A stretch of 64,000 bases of DNA, from assembly GCF_014652855.1 (NCBI RefSeq), contig NZ_BMZP01000001.1, positions 389,809-453,808 of the forward strand, given 5' to 3'. Each line of letters begins with the position of its first letter. The stretch's first letter is position 1. This document shows, one piece after another, positions 31,800-41,071 of the stretch. The DNA is from Novosphingobium pokkalii. GTDB taxonomy: Bacteria > Pseudomonadota > Alphaproteobacteria > Sphingomonadales > Sphingomonadaceae. The notes beneath the pieces were generated by a model. That model saw only the letters and a program-made list of their open reading frames with translations. It made no database searches and had not been told where the DNA came from. Both the position numbers and the translations under genes were made by a program.

Positions 31800-34067
31800 A
31801 TGCAGACCAACACCACCGGCGCGTTCCGCCGTCGATCCGCCCTGGCCCTGGCCCTGGCGCCGATCCTTTCGAGCGGCTTGGCCCTTGGCGCCCATGCGCA
31901 GACCGCCGCGCCAGATGCGCCGCAGGCCAGCGCCGATGATCCAGGCGAAACGATCATCGTCACCGCGCTCAAGACCAGCCAGCGCCTGATCGACGTGCCC
32001 GCCCCGGTCTCTGCCATTTCGGCCAGCACGCTTACCCAGCAGAATCTTCCCAGCATCCGCGACTATTTCAACCGCGTGCCCGGTCTGCAATATGCCGGCC
32101 AGGCGGTGCGTAGCCTTTCGCTGCGCGGCATTACTACTGGCGGCGCCACCAATCCCACGCTCGCCGTGCTGGTAGACGATGTGCCGTTCGGTTCGGCCAC
32201 CGCCAATGGCGATACCGACATTCCCGATTTCGACCCGGCGATCCTCTCGCGCATCGAAGTGCTGCGCGGCCCGCAGGGCACGCTCTATGGCGCGTCCAGC
32301 CTGGGCGGTATCATCAAGTACGTGACGCAAGACCCCAGCACCACGCAACTCAGCGGGCGGGTGGAAGCAGGCGTTTCCACCGTGGCCCATGGCGGCCAGG
32401 GCAATTCGCTGCGTGGCTCGCTCAACGTGCCGCTGATCAAGGACCGCGTCGGCCTGTCGGTCAGCGGCTTCTATCGCCGCGATCCGGCTTGGGTGGACAA
32501 CACCGACAGCAACACCGGGCAATTCCTGGCCAATGCCAATCACCAGCGCCAATGGGGCGGCCGCGCCGCCCTGCTGCTGCGCCCGGTGGACAACCTGACG
32601 ATCACGCTCAGCGCCATTCGCCAGCGCCTGCGCACCGAGAACAGCGGATTGGTGGACTTCAAGTCAGACACGGACTGGAACAGTGTCAACGCGGATCCCT
32701 ATTCGGTCACCCGCGTGCTGGGCCAGCCCAGCCGCAGCCAGTTCGATGTCTATTCCGCCCGCGCCGTGCTCGATCTGGGCAAAGTCCAGGTTACCTCGGT
32801 CACCGGGTGGAACGTCAACGAATCCGTCCCCTACCAGGATCTTACCAGCATCTTCGGCGGTCTGCTCGGACGGTACTACGACGGTCTGTCCTCGGTCTTC
32901 CTGACCAACTCGCATCGCGCCGCGCGCTTTTCGCAGGAACTGCGCCTGTCGGGCAGCGGCACCGCGCTCGATTGGATGCTCGGCGGGTTCTATTCGGTCG
33001 AGCATGCCAACATCGCGCAGACCATGCTGCTGATGAACGCCAGTGGCAGCCTGATCGACACGCCTTACGTCGGCGCCGGGCCTTCCACCTATCGCGAGCT
33101 GGCGGCCTTCGGCACGGTCACCGGTCACCTCGCCCCCGGCCTCGATCTGCAAGTGGGCGGCCGCTATGCCCACAACAAGCAGGACAACCTCTCTACCGTC
33201 GCCACCACGGGCGTTGCGCAATACATCTTCGGCTTTTCCAGCAGCGAAGAACACCGCACGTCGGATAGCCCGTTCACCTGGCTGGTTTCGCCAAGCTGGC
33301 ACATCACGCCCGACGTGATGGTCTATGCGCGCGTGGCCAACGGCTATCGCCCCGGCGGCACCAATACCCTGGCCGATGGTGTGCCCGGAACCTATCGCTC
33401 CGACCGCGTGGTCAACTATGAAGCGAGCGCCAAGGGTTCAGTGCTGGATGGCAAGCTCGATTTCGACCTTTCCGTGTTCCAGATCGACTGGAGCCGCATC
33501 CAGTTGCAGAACACCTCGGCCAACGAGCTGACGTTCACCACCAATGGCGCCAAGGCGCGCAGCCGGGGCGTGGAACTGGCCGGAACGGTGCGGCCGTGGA
33601 AGGGCGGCGCAATCAGCGGCAACGCCACGTTCACCGATGCCGTGCTGACCCAGGCCCTGCCGGCGGCCACCGATGGCGGTTCCGCGCTGGTCGGCGCCAA
33701 GGGCGATCGCCTGCCCAATTCGGCGCGGTTTACCGCCAATATCGGGCTCGATCAGAAAGTGCCGCTGGGTGAAGGCGTCAGCGGCTCGCTGGGCGTGAAC
33801 TATGCCTGGACGGGCAAGCGGCCGGGCGATTTCCTCAACAGCCTCGCCGCAGCGGGCCGCAAGCGCCAGATGCTGCCCAGCTATGGCCAGCTCGACGTGC
33901 GGGCCGGCGTGACGCTGGACGCAGGGTGGAGCGTCAACATCTTCGCCCGCAACCTGACCGACGAGCGCGCCGTGCTCTACGCGATCAACCGCAACGGCAC
34001 CACCGCGCCCTATGGCCGCTACATCCCGCCCCGCACGGTCGGCGTGCAGTTTGCCGGTTCCTTCTGA
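31800..34067 (+). CDS. TonB-dependent receptor of the peptidase island
   Basis: A 755-residue outer-membrane receptor with a signal peptide ending near LGAHAQ, TonB box GETIIVTALKTSQ, plug with LSRIEVLRGPQGTLYGASS, and a barrel ending RTVGVQFAGSF. I prefer ATG 31800, which has GGGGG at suitable distance; ATG 31788 is four codons upstream in frame. Divergent from the M61-like and S10 genes and convergent with the cyclodeaminase-like gene. Plug sequence (SLSLRGITTGGATNP) places it with the receptors at 6.8 and 9.5 kb. A peptide ligand is inferred from the neighbours. Confidence 0.9.
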   Translation: MQTNTTGAFRRRSALALALAPILSSGLALGAHAQTAAPDAPQASADDPGETIIVTALKTSQRLIDVPAPVSAISASTLTQQNLPSIRDYFNRVPGLQYAGQAVRSLSLRGITTGGATNPTLAVLVDDVPFGSATANGDTDIPDFDPAILSRIEVLRGPQGTLYGASSLGGIIKYVTQDPSTTQLSGRVEAGVSTVAHGGQGNSLRGSLNVPLIKDRVGLSVSGFYRRDPAWVDNTDSNTGQFLANANHQRQWGGRAALLLRPVDNLTITLSAIRQRLRTENSGLVDFKSDTDWNSVNADPYSVTRVLGQPSRSQFDVYSARAVLDLGKVQVTSVTGWNVNESVPYQDLTSIFGGLLGRYYDGLSSVFLTNSHRAARFSQELRLSGSGTALDWMLGGFYSVEHANIAQTMLLMNASGSLIDTPYVGAGPSTYRELAAFGTVTGHLAPGLDLQVGGRYAHNKQDNLSTVATTGVAQYIFGFSSSEEHRTSDSPFTWLVSPSWHITPDVMVYARVANGYRPGGTNTLADGVPGTYRSDRVVNYEASAKGSVLDGKLDFDLSVFQIDWSRIQLQNTSANELTFTTNGAKARSRGVELAGTVRPWKGGAISGNATFTDAVLTQALPAATDGGSALVGAKGDRLPNSARFTANIGLDQKVPLGEGVSGSLGVNYAWTGKRPGDFLNSLAAAGRKRQMLPSYGQLDVRAGVTLDAGWSVNIFARNLTDERAVLYAINRNGTTAPYGRYIPPRTVGVQFAGSF

Positions 34068-34103
34068 ACGGCCAATTCCCCGAAAACATTCGGGTCGCAA
34101 CGG

Positions 34104-34135
34104 TCCGCTGCCTTCATTCCACGGAAGGCAGCGGA
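34104..34135. terminator. Bidirectional terminator hairpin
   Basis: TCCGCTGCCTTC (34104-34115) and its exact inverse GAAGGCAGCGGA (34124-34135) with an eight-base loop, followed by TTT on the plus strand. It lies between the convergent receptor and cyclodeaminase-like genes. Confidence 0.7.
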
Positions 34136-34144
34136 TTTGCCGTT

Positions 34145-35125
34145 TCAGGCCGCTCGCCCTGCCCTCACTCGCTCCAGCAGCAACTGCGCGGCGGCAATGT
34201 CCTGCACGGCATGGCCGAGCGACTTGTAGAGCGTGATATCCTGCGCGTTGCGGCGGCCGGGCACCTGGCCCAGCAGCACTTCGCCGATCTCGGCCACGAT
34301 ATGGGCATCGTCCACCGCGCCGGCGGCACGGGCGACCAGGAATTCGGCGGCCGCCTCGCGGGCATTGGCCTTGCTGTCGGCGATATAGCGCGCGGCAGCG
34401 ACAAGCGCCGTGTCGGCTTCCACCGGGCCGGGCGCACTCGATCCCACCAGGTTGACGTGGGTGCCGGGCTGCACCCATTGCCCCAGCAGGATCGGCTGGG
34501 CCGCGCCGCTCACCGTGCAGATCACATCGGCCTGCGCCACCGCCGCTTGCGCGTCGGGCGCCACGGCCACGGGCAGGCGGTCCTGCCATTCCTGCACCAC
34601 CGCAGCGGCGCGGGCGGGATCGCGGCCCCAGATCAGGATGCGGTCAAAGCGATGAACCAGCGGCAGTGCGGCCAGATGGGTATGGGCCTGCCCGCCGGTG
34701 CCCATGATCAGCAGCACGCGCGCATCGGTGCGGGCCAGGGCGCGCGTGGCTACGGCCGTGGCGGCCGCCGTGCGGATATGGGTCACCGCCTCGGCATCGA
34801 CCACCGCCACGGGGCGGCCTTCCGCCGGCTCGAACAGGGTGATGACCCCGCGATGGCGGCGCTGGCCCGGCCGGGCAGGATCGGCAAACACGCTGATCAG
34901 CTTTGCGCCGAACATGCCATCGTCGGCCAGGCTGGCGGTCATCTGGGCAAAGGTGCGCCCCTCGCCCATGTGGATCATGGTGCGCGGCAACTGCCGTGTT
35001 GCGCCGCCCGAAAGCGCGCGCATGGCCGCCTCCATCGCCGCAATGCAGGCAGGATAATCGAGCAGGCGATGCACGCGCTCGCCATCGATGAACACCAGGT
35101 CTTGCGCCATCTCGGCCTCTTTCAT
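34145..35125 (-). CDS. Ornithine cyclodeaminase / mu-crystallin family protein
   Basis: A 326-residue cytoplasmic NAD(P)-binding enzyme. IMGTGGQAHTHLAALPL is the dinucleotide-binding loop, HRGVITLFEPAEGRPVAVVD and TAAATAVATRALAR are family signatures. Members deaminate ornithine to proline, reduce cyclic ketimines such as pyrroline-2-carboxylate, or act on alanine; the sequence does not decide. ATG 35125 overlaps the stop of the class V aminotransferase-like gene (ATGA); an ATG five codons later is possible. With an amino-acid-processing neighbour and a divergent Lrp regulator, a role in catabolism of a basic or cyclic amino acid is likely. Confidence 0.88.
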   Translation of the reverse strand: MKEAEMAQDLVFIDGERVHRLLDYPACIAAMEAAMRALSGGATRQLPRTMIHMGEGRTFAQMTASLADDGMFGAKLISVFADPARPGQRRHRGVITLFEPAEGRPVAVVDAEAVTHIRTAAATAVATRALARTDARVLLIMGTGGQAHTHLAALPLVHRFDRILIWGRDPARAAAVVQEWQDRLPVAVAPDAQAAVAQADVICTVSGAAQPILLGQWVQPGTHVNLVGSSAPGPVEADTALVAAARYIADSKANAREAAAEFLVARAAGAVDDAHIVAEIGEVLLGQVPGRRNAQDITLYKSLGHAVQDIAAAQLLLERVRAGRAA

Positions 35126-36390
35126 GCGCGCGGCAGGGCCGCCAGGAACCGGTCTATGTCGGTATCGTCGTTCTGCACCGAAGGCGTCAGGCGAAAGCGG
35201 TTGGCCGAAAGCGTCAGCTTGACCCCCGCCGCCGCCATTGCCGGGCCGATCCTGGCGCGGGCATCGGCACAGATCGCCGTCACGATCGGGGCGCGGCATT
35301 CGGGCGGCGTCATCACCGCATATCCACGCGCGGGCAATTCGGCCTTGAGCCGAGCCACCAGCGCTTGCGCATGAGCCTGGATGCGCGCCACCCCCGCGGC
35401 CATGATCCAGTCGAGCGAATGGTGCAATTGCGCGATCACCGCGTGGCTGTGGGTGCCCAGGGCAAAGCGGCCGGTGGCATTGTCGGCAAACGCATAGTCG
35501 GCCACCCCCTCCCCCGGCGGATCGAGCGGATAGATATGCGGCTGGAACGCATCGATGCCGTAATAGCCGTAGGCGCAACGCTTGAGGCGCGGCCACACAT
35601 CGCGCCGCACATAGAGGAAGCCCAGCCCGAAATCGCCCATCAGCCATTTGTACGAAGCGCAGGCGGCGAAATCGACGCCGCTCGCTTTCACGTCCACCGG
35701 CACGCAGCCGGCGGCATGGATCATGTCGGCATAGACCAGCGCGCCATGGGCATGGGCCAGGTCGCACACCGCCTTGAGATCATGCTCGAACCCGTTGATC
35801 GTGGACACCTGCGAAAGCGCCACCAGCCGCGCTCCACCGGCCCCGTTCCCTTCTTCAAGGGCCTTGGCCATGTCCTCCAGGCGGATGCGCCCATCCACCG
35901 CCCGCACCCAGGTGACGTTCACTCCCTGCCGCGCCATTTCCTCGTACAGCGGAATGGAGCCGAAGAAATGCAGCGTGTCGGTCACCACGCGGGCGCCGCC
36001 GTTGCCTGGCAGTTCCAACGCGCGCAGCACCATCTGTTCCGCCGCCGTGGTGCTTTGCACATAGGTCACTTCGTCGGGCTCGGCATTGATCAGCCTGGCG
36101 AACTTGGCCAGCAGACCTTCTTCGTCCAACTCGTACCCTTGCGCGGCGGGGTCCAGCCGCCGCTTGGCCAGATAGGCCTCGATCGCGGCCTGACCGCCCA
36201 GGCTCAGCGGGTGCTGCGATCCGTTGTCGAGGTAGGCCAGGCTGGTCGGCGCAAACGCAGCGCGAGCCGGCAGCACGGTGGCGATGGGCGCAGGCGCCGC
36301 CATGGCGTGCGGCCCTACCGCCATGCCGGCGGCCACGCCTGCGCCAAGCCCGTGGATCGCCTGGCGCCGCGTCAGCCCCGTTTCCGCCAT
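35122..36390 (-). CDS. Class V PLP-dependent enzyme with Tat signal
   Basis: A 422-residue fold-type I PLP enzyme of the class V aminotransferase / isopenicillin N epimerase-like group. Lys248 in CASYKWLMGDFGLGFLYV is the cofactor lysine; ADMIHAAG carries the Asp that contacts the pyridine nitrogen (a His is usual in QAAG members, here HAAG). The N-terminus TRRQAIHGLGAGVAAGMAVG is a twin-arginine signal, so the protein is probably exported with its cofactor bound, unusual for this class. I chose ATG 36390 because the Tat motif then sits at residues 7-12; ATG 36417 is upstream. Divergent from the Lrp gene. Confidence 0.85.
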   Translation of the reverse strand: MAETGLTRRQAIHGLGAGVAAGMAVGPHAMAAPAPIATVLPARAAFAPTSLAYLDNGSQHPLSLGGQAAIEAYLAKRRLDPAAQGYELDEEGLLAKFARLINAEPDEVTYVQSTTAAEQMVLRALELPGNGGARVVTDTLHFFGSIPLYEEMARQGVNVTWVRAVDGRIRLEDMAKALEEGNGAGGARLVALSQVSTINGFEHDLKAVCDLAHAHGALVYADMIHAAGCVPVDVKASGVDFAACASYKWLMGDFGLGFLYVRRDVWPRLKRCAYGYYGIDAFQPHIYPLDPPGEGVADYAFADNATGRFALGTHSHAVIAQLHHSLDWIMAAGVARIQAHAQALVARLKAELPARGYAVMTPPECRAPIVTAICADARARIGPAMAAAGVKLTLSANRFRLTPSVQNDDTDIDRFLAALPRA

Positions 36391-36598
36391 CGCCTCTTTG
36401 CCCTGCCGATATGCCATGCTGCCCAGCATAGCTGCGGGCCGCTGCCAATTCATGCCGTTTCGCCGCGCGTTTGCGCATAACCATGCCGGGTGATGCAGGC
36501 TCGCACCGTTCATGCAGGAAATCCATGCATTTGGTCGATGTTATCTTGCACCAACCCAAATGCTGGATAGATTTTGCGACGTTTACAAGGATTTTCGC

Positions 36599-37081
36599 AT
36601 GGCAGAACCACTCAGTCCGATCGACCTCAAGATCCTCGACCAGATCCAGAAGGATGCCAGCCTTTCCACCACCGAACTGGCCGAAAAGGTGGGCCTTTCG
36701 CAATCGCCGTGCTGGCGGCGCCTGCAACGATTGCGCGAGGAGGGCTATATCAAGGGCCAGGTCGCGCTGCTCGATCGCAAGCAACTGGGCGATGCAATCA
36801 TCGTCTTCGCCACGCTCAAGATGGCCGCGCTGTCGGACAAGCAGCGCGAGGATTTCCTGCGCAAGATCGAAATCACGCCTGAAATCCTGGAGTGCCACAC
36901 CATTTTCGGCGAGCGCGACATCATGATCAAGGTGATCGCGCAATCGCTGGAATGGTATCAGAAATTCATCTTCAAGGTGGTGCTCAAGCTGCCCGGCGTG
37001 ATCGACATCGTCTCCACCGTCACGCTTTCGGAACTCAAGCACACCACGGCCATTCCCGTGCGCGGGTTTGCCAGCGTCTGA
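36599..37081 (+). CDS. Lrp/AsnC-family transcriptional regulator
   Basis: A 160-residue feast/famine regulator. The N-terminal helix-turn-helix is in STTELAEKVGLSQSPCWRRL (about residues 20-45), preceded by LSPIDLKILDQIQKDA; the C-terminal RAM domain spans about 65-150 with CHTIFGERDIMIKV. The start MAEPLSP gives the usual family length. Divergent from the PLP enzyme and cyclodeaminase genes, which it probably controls with an amino acid as effector. Confidence 0.92.
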   Translation: MAEPLSPIDLKILDQIQKDASLSTTELAEKVGLSQSPCWRRLQRLREEGYIKGQVALLDRKQLGDAIIVFATLKMAALSDKQREDFLRKIEITPEILECHTIFGERDIMIKVIAQSLEWYQKFIFKVVLKLPGVIDIVSTVTLSELKHTTAIPVRGFASV

Positions 37082-37179
37082 CGATCCCGGTCGTGCCATG
37101 CCCGGGGGTTTGGGCGCTCAACGACACTGGCCTCTAACTTGTCGCGCCGGCCCCGTGGTGGAGGGCGCTGCCGCTGTGT

Positions 37180-38388
37180 TCACCCTTCCGCCGGCGCACC
37201 GACGGCGGCCGCGATCAGGCAGACCAGGCCGATGGCGACAAAGCCGAGCCGCTGCGCCGTGGTCCCTGCCCCCGTGCGGATCGACACGATCAGCGCCAGC
37301 ACACATTGCAGGGCGTAGAACAGCGCGAAAGCGCGTGAGGAAAGCGCGACGACTTCGAACGGGTCCGTCAGCCAGACGATCACGATCGCCAGGCCACCAG
37401 CCAGCAGGAAAGCCAGCGGGACGCTGATCGTGCGCCGCGAAACTTCATTGATGAGCCCGCCCGACCCGATCGAGTCCGCCACCGCCGCGCTCAACTGGCT
37501 GGCCACCGCGCCGATGAGCACAAACAGGCCAAGCGCCGGGGCGATCAGTTCCATGATATCGAGGATACCCGCCACCCCCTGGGTGGCCGCCGCGCGCGAC
37601 AGGAACGGGGTGAGCAGCGCGATGAAGGCCAGATAGATCGCCGAGGAAATCCATTGCGCGTGCCGCATCGTCCGCACCCGCAGCGTGGCCGGATAGGCAT
37701 GGCCAAGATAGCGCGAGGTTTCAAAGCCCTGCACCGTGATCAGCAGGCCCAGCAGCATCGGTACGCTGGCAAACGACAGCCGGACGGGGGGCAGAGCCAT
37801 GTGCGAACCGCCGATGACCCAGGACAGCGCGAGCGCCACGAGCAGGCCGGCAATGATCCCGATCTTGAGCGAAACCGTGCCATGGGCCAGATGCTCCACC
37901 TTGCGCAGGCTGCCGCCCAGGGCGAGCAGCGTCATCAGCACGATCAGCACTGTCACGATGATGTTCGCGGCAAGCGGTTGCAGTGCCGGGGCGATGGTGA
38001 TCGGCTTGAGCGAAAATTCCGCCAGCAGCTTGAGATAATAGGCAACCGACACTGCATAGGCCAGCGCCAGCACGCCCTGCGTCACCCGGGCCAGCCAGGC
38101 GACCGGATCGTTGAACCCGGCCGTGGCGAGATAGGCTTCGATATGGACGATATTGAACCGGATCACCGCGCCGGCGGCATAGGCGATAGCCAGCAACACC
38201 GCCATGGCCCCCAGCGCGGCGCTGCCGAACTCGCGCGCAAGCAGCGGCCCACAGATGAGAAAGCCCGATCCGATGATCGACGCTAATGGCGTGACCGTCG
38301 CGCGCCAGGTGTCGCTGCGGGCAAAACGGCCAAATGTCAGCGCGATCGTGACGAGCAGCGCAACGACCAGGGCAACGGCAACAATCAT
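37180..38388 (-). CDS. APC-fold multi-pass membrane protein
   Basis: A 402-residue protein with about eleven hydrophobic helices. TPLASIIGSGFLICGPLL near the N-terminus resembles the first helix of APC-type permeases, and LITVQGFETSRYLGHAYP the helix-6 region. The substrate is unknown. ATG 38388 overlaps the stop of the DUF2254 gene (ATGA). It is the last of four coupled membrane-protein genes, whose other members are ion-transport-related, so an inorganic ion or stress-related substrate is conceivable. Confidence 0.75.
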   Translation of the reverse strand: MIVAVALVVALLVTIALTFGRFARSDTWRATVTPLASIIGSGFLICGPLLAREFGSAALGAMAVLLAIAYAAGAVIRFNIVHIEAYLATAGFNDPVAWLARVTQGVLALAYAVSVAYYLKLLAEFSLKPITIAPALQPLAANIIVTVLIVLMTLLALGGSLRKVEHLAHGTVSLKIGIIAGLLVALALSWVIGGSHMALPPVRLSFASVPMLLGLLITVQGFETSRYLGHAYPATLRVRTMRHAQWISSAIYLAFIALLTPFLSRAAATQGVAGILDIMELIAPALGLFVLIGAVASQLSAAVADSIGSGGLINEVSRRTISVPLAFLLAGGLAIVIVWLTDPFEVVALSSRAFALFYALQCVLALIVSIRTGAGTTAQRLGFVAIGLVCLIAAAVGAPAEG

Positions 38389-39797
38389 GTGATCCCTTCC
38401 ATCCGGGCCGTGGTGCCGGCGCAAAGACTTTCGCCAGTGGCGCGGGCCAGGGCTGCGAGCACGCTGTCGGCGCGGCCGACCACGGCATCGCGGCAAGCAC
38501 CATCGAGCGTGTTTGCGGCCAGAGCGCGAAAGGCGCGGGCCTGCCTGGCAAGCGTTGCGATGAGCGCCGGATCATCACAATGGTGGGCGACATCGCCCAG
38601 TGAATCGAGAAAGCGCTTGCCAGCGATCATGTCGGCGCTGGCATATTGCGCGAGGGCGCCAAACGCGCGTTCGATGAAATCGTCGAACGTCACGGGAAGC
38701 AGCAGCAGCCGCAACTGCCCATCGGCGTCGACGCGCTCGCACGGCGGCAGCCGCCGTTGCGCCAGGGTTGCCATCGCCGCGCCAAGCCAGTCGAGACAGC
38801 TGCTGGCCGTGAAGGGATCGTTGACGCCGGGTGACAGCGCGCGCGCCGCGATCTCCACCAGTTCGTCGATCAGGAAGCGCAGGTCTTGCAGCGCGCTGCG
38901 CCGGGAGCCGAGCGCACAGGCCTGGCGCAAGGCGGCAGCGGCCTGTTCGCTGCACTTGCCGGCCGGCCAAGCCGTCATCAGCAGGCTGTGCTTGTGCACG
39001 AAGTCTCCGGGCTGGCGATGCAGGCGGACGACCATGTCGTGCGCGCGCGCCGCCTCGATCACGGCGCCTTCGTCAATCACCTGGATATAGCCGATCCCGT
39101 AGGAAAGGATCGGTGCCGGCTGCTCCTGCCCGGCGAGGGGGGCATCGGCTGACAAGGCCTGCGGAACCGGCAGATCGCCGGCATGGTTGGCCGGCGCGGG
39201 TTCGTCCTTTGCCGGAAAGCGCGCCTCGATGTCGTGCACCAGCCGCCCGCCGATCTGTTCGATCACGCTGTTGATGTGGATCCGCATGGGCACGTGGTGA
39301 ATGAAATAGATCAGAACGGCGATCGAGCAGAGTACCAGCACAAGCGCGATCAGCAGCGCCAGTTGCGGCACGAAGGCGGCCGCACCCGTGCCGCCCTCCC
39401 CCGCCGAGCGGATCGTGCGCAACACCACCAGCGAATAGACGAACGTGGCGATGAAAGTGCCCAGGGTCACCTGGTTGCCGCGATCGGACATGAAATTGCT
39501 GAGCAGGCGCGGGCCATATTGGCCCGATGCATAGACCACCGCCGCGATCGTGACCGAAAAGGTCGTGCCGGCAACGCCGATCATCGAACCGCCGATCGCC
39601 GACAGCAGGCTGCGCGCGCCATCGGCGCGCGCCGCATCGAGCCCGGGCAATCCGGTCGTCCAGGCCATCGTGCCGGCATGGCTGTCGATGGTGACCGTGG
39701 TCAGCGCCAGCAGCAGAGCCGCCAGGGCCATGATCGTGGGGACGAACCAATAGCTTTCGCGCAGGGTGGCCGACAGCCGCAGCAGGCGCGCCTTCAT
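38385..39797 (-). CDS. DUF2254 family membrane protein
   Basis: A 470-residue protein with four N-terminal membrane helices (for example SYWFVPTIMALAALLLALT) and a soluble C-terminal half. The segments GTTFSVTIAAVVYASGQYGP, LLSNFMSDRGNQVTLGTF and ISYGIGYIQVID-like (ILSYGIGYIQVIDEGAVIEA) and GVNDPFTASSCLDWL are signatures of DUF2254, whose function is not established. ATG overlap with the antiporter gene (ATGA) on one side and the APC-like gene on the other. Confidence 0.9.
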   Translation of the reverse strand: MKARLLRLSATLRESYWFVPTIMALAALLLALTTVTIDSHAGTMAWTTGLPGLDAARADGARSLLSAIGGSMIGVAGTTFSVTIAAVVYASGQYGPRLLSNFMSDRGNQVTLGTFIATFVYSLVVLRTIRSAGEGGTGAAAFVPQLALLIALVLVLCSIAVLIYFIHHVPMRIHINSVIEQIGGRLVHDIEARFPAKDEPAPANHAGDLPVPQALSADAPLAGQEQPAPILSYGIGYIQVIDEGAVIEAARAHDMVVRLHRQPGDFVHKHSLLMTAWPAGKCSEQAAAALRQACALGSRRSALQDLRFLIDELVEIAARALSPGVNDPFTASSCLDWLGAAMATLAQRRLPPCERVDADGQLRLLLLPVTFDDFIERAFGALAQYASADMIAGKRFLDSLGDVAHHCDDPALIATLARQARAFRALAANTLDGACRDAVVGRADSVLAALARATGESLCAGTTARMEGIT

Positions 39798-41071
39798 GCC
39801 GGTGTCCCTTCGTTCTTCGCGGTAAGACGCTCCAGTACGCCCTTGATGGTGCCGCCCTGCCCGATGACCGAGAACAGCACGACGAGATAGGTGGCGGCAA
39901 GGATCACCGGGCGCGCCGGGCCATCGGGCAAGCCAAGCGCCAGGGCAATCGAAATGCCGCCGCGCAGCCCGCCCCAGATCAGGGTCACCGGCGCGACCAG
40001 CCCATAGCGATGCCCCGGCCGGATCGCGCAGAGCGGCAGAAGCACGGAAATCGAGCGCGCTGCAAGCGCCAGCGGAATGGCGGCAAGGCCCAGCACCACC
40101 AGGCGCAGGTCGCCCGGAATGGTCACGACTTCCAGCCCGATCAACAGGAACAGCACGGTGTTGAGGATATCGTCGATCAGATCCCAGAACTTGTGCAGGT
40201 AATCGCGGGTGGTGTCGCTCATCGCATGGGCCACGCCGGCGTTGCCGATGATCAGCCCGGCCACGGCCATGGCCACCGGCCCGCTGGCATGCAGCGGCCG
40301 CGCGATGGCATAGCCGCCCATGACCACGGCAAGGCTGATGAGCACTTCGACCTTGTAGTCATCGATCGAGCGCATCAGCCGAAACGCGATCCAGCCGATC
40401 ACCAGCCCGAGCACGACCCCACCGCCCGCCTCGGCCGCGAACAGGCTGGCGGCATGCCCGATGGAAAACGGCTCGCCCGACAGCGCCGATACGAGCAGGA
40501 TGGTGAAGATCACCACGCCCACCCCGTCATTGAACAGGCTTTCCCCCGCAACCGTGGCTTCGAGCGTGGGCGACACCTGGGCACGCTTGAGCACGCCCAT
40601 CACCGAGACAGGATCGGTCGGGCTGATCAGCGCGCCAAAGACGAAGCACCAGATCGCCGGCAGTTCAAAGCCAATGGCGTGGGCCAGCAGCAGGAAGCCG
40701 CCACCGATCAAGGCGGTCGACAGCGCCACGCCGATGGTGCTGAGCACGATGATCGGCCAGCGACCGCGCCGCATCTCATGCCAGTCCACGTGCAGCGCAC
40801 CGGCGAACAGCAGGAACGACAGCATGCCATCCATCAGCGTGGTATGGAAATCGATGCCGGCGATGAAACCGACGATATCCCGCGCGAAAGCAGCCCCGGG
40901 CACGAACCGGGCGATGCCGACGACCAGCAGCGAGGCAACGGCGCCCATCACCGTCAGCCCGATCGAGGCGGGCAGCTTGAGGAAGCGGTAGTTGCAATAG
41001 CCCAGCCCGGCGGCGAGCACGATGAGGATCGCCGCCGCATCGAACGGCGTCAGCGCAACGCCGGCGATCAT
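39794..41071 (-). CDS. CPA1-family sodium/proton antiporter (NhaP-like)
   Basis: A 425-residue monovalent cation/proton antiporter with about twelve helices. FGALISPTDPVSVMGVLKRA and GESLFNDGVGVVIF are the conserved ion-site segments of CPA1 antiporters, and WGGLRGGISIALALGLP the conserved late arginine region. It exchanges sodium or potassium for protons across the inner membrane. The start overlaps the stop of the DUF389 gene (ATGA). Confidence 0.92.
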   Translation of the reverse strand: MIAGVALTPFDAAAILIVLAAGLGYCNYRFLKLPASIGLTVMGAVASLLVVGIARFVPGAAFARDIVGFIAGIDFHTTLMDGMLSFLLFAGALHVDWHEMRRGRWPIIVLSTIGVALSTALIGGGFLLLAHAIGFELPAIWCFVFGALISPTDPVSVMGVLKRAQVSPTLEATVAGESLFNDGVGVVIFTILLVSALSGEPFSIGHAASLFAAEAGGGVVLGLVIGWIAFRLMRSIDDYKVEVLISLAVVMGGYAIARPLHASGPVAMAVAGLIIGNAGVAHAMSDTTRDYLHKFWDLIDDILNTVLFLLIGLEVVTIPGDLRLVVLGLAAIPLALAARSISVLLPLCAIRPGHRYGLVAPVTLIWGGLRGGISIALALGLPDGPARPVILAATYLVVLFSVIGQGGTIKGVLERLTAKNEGTPA

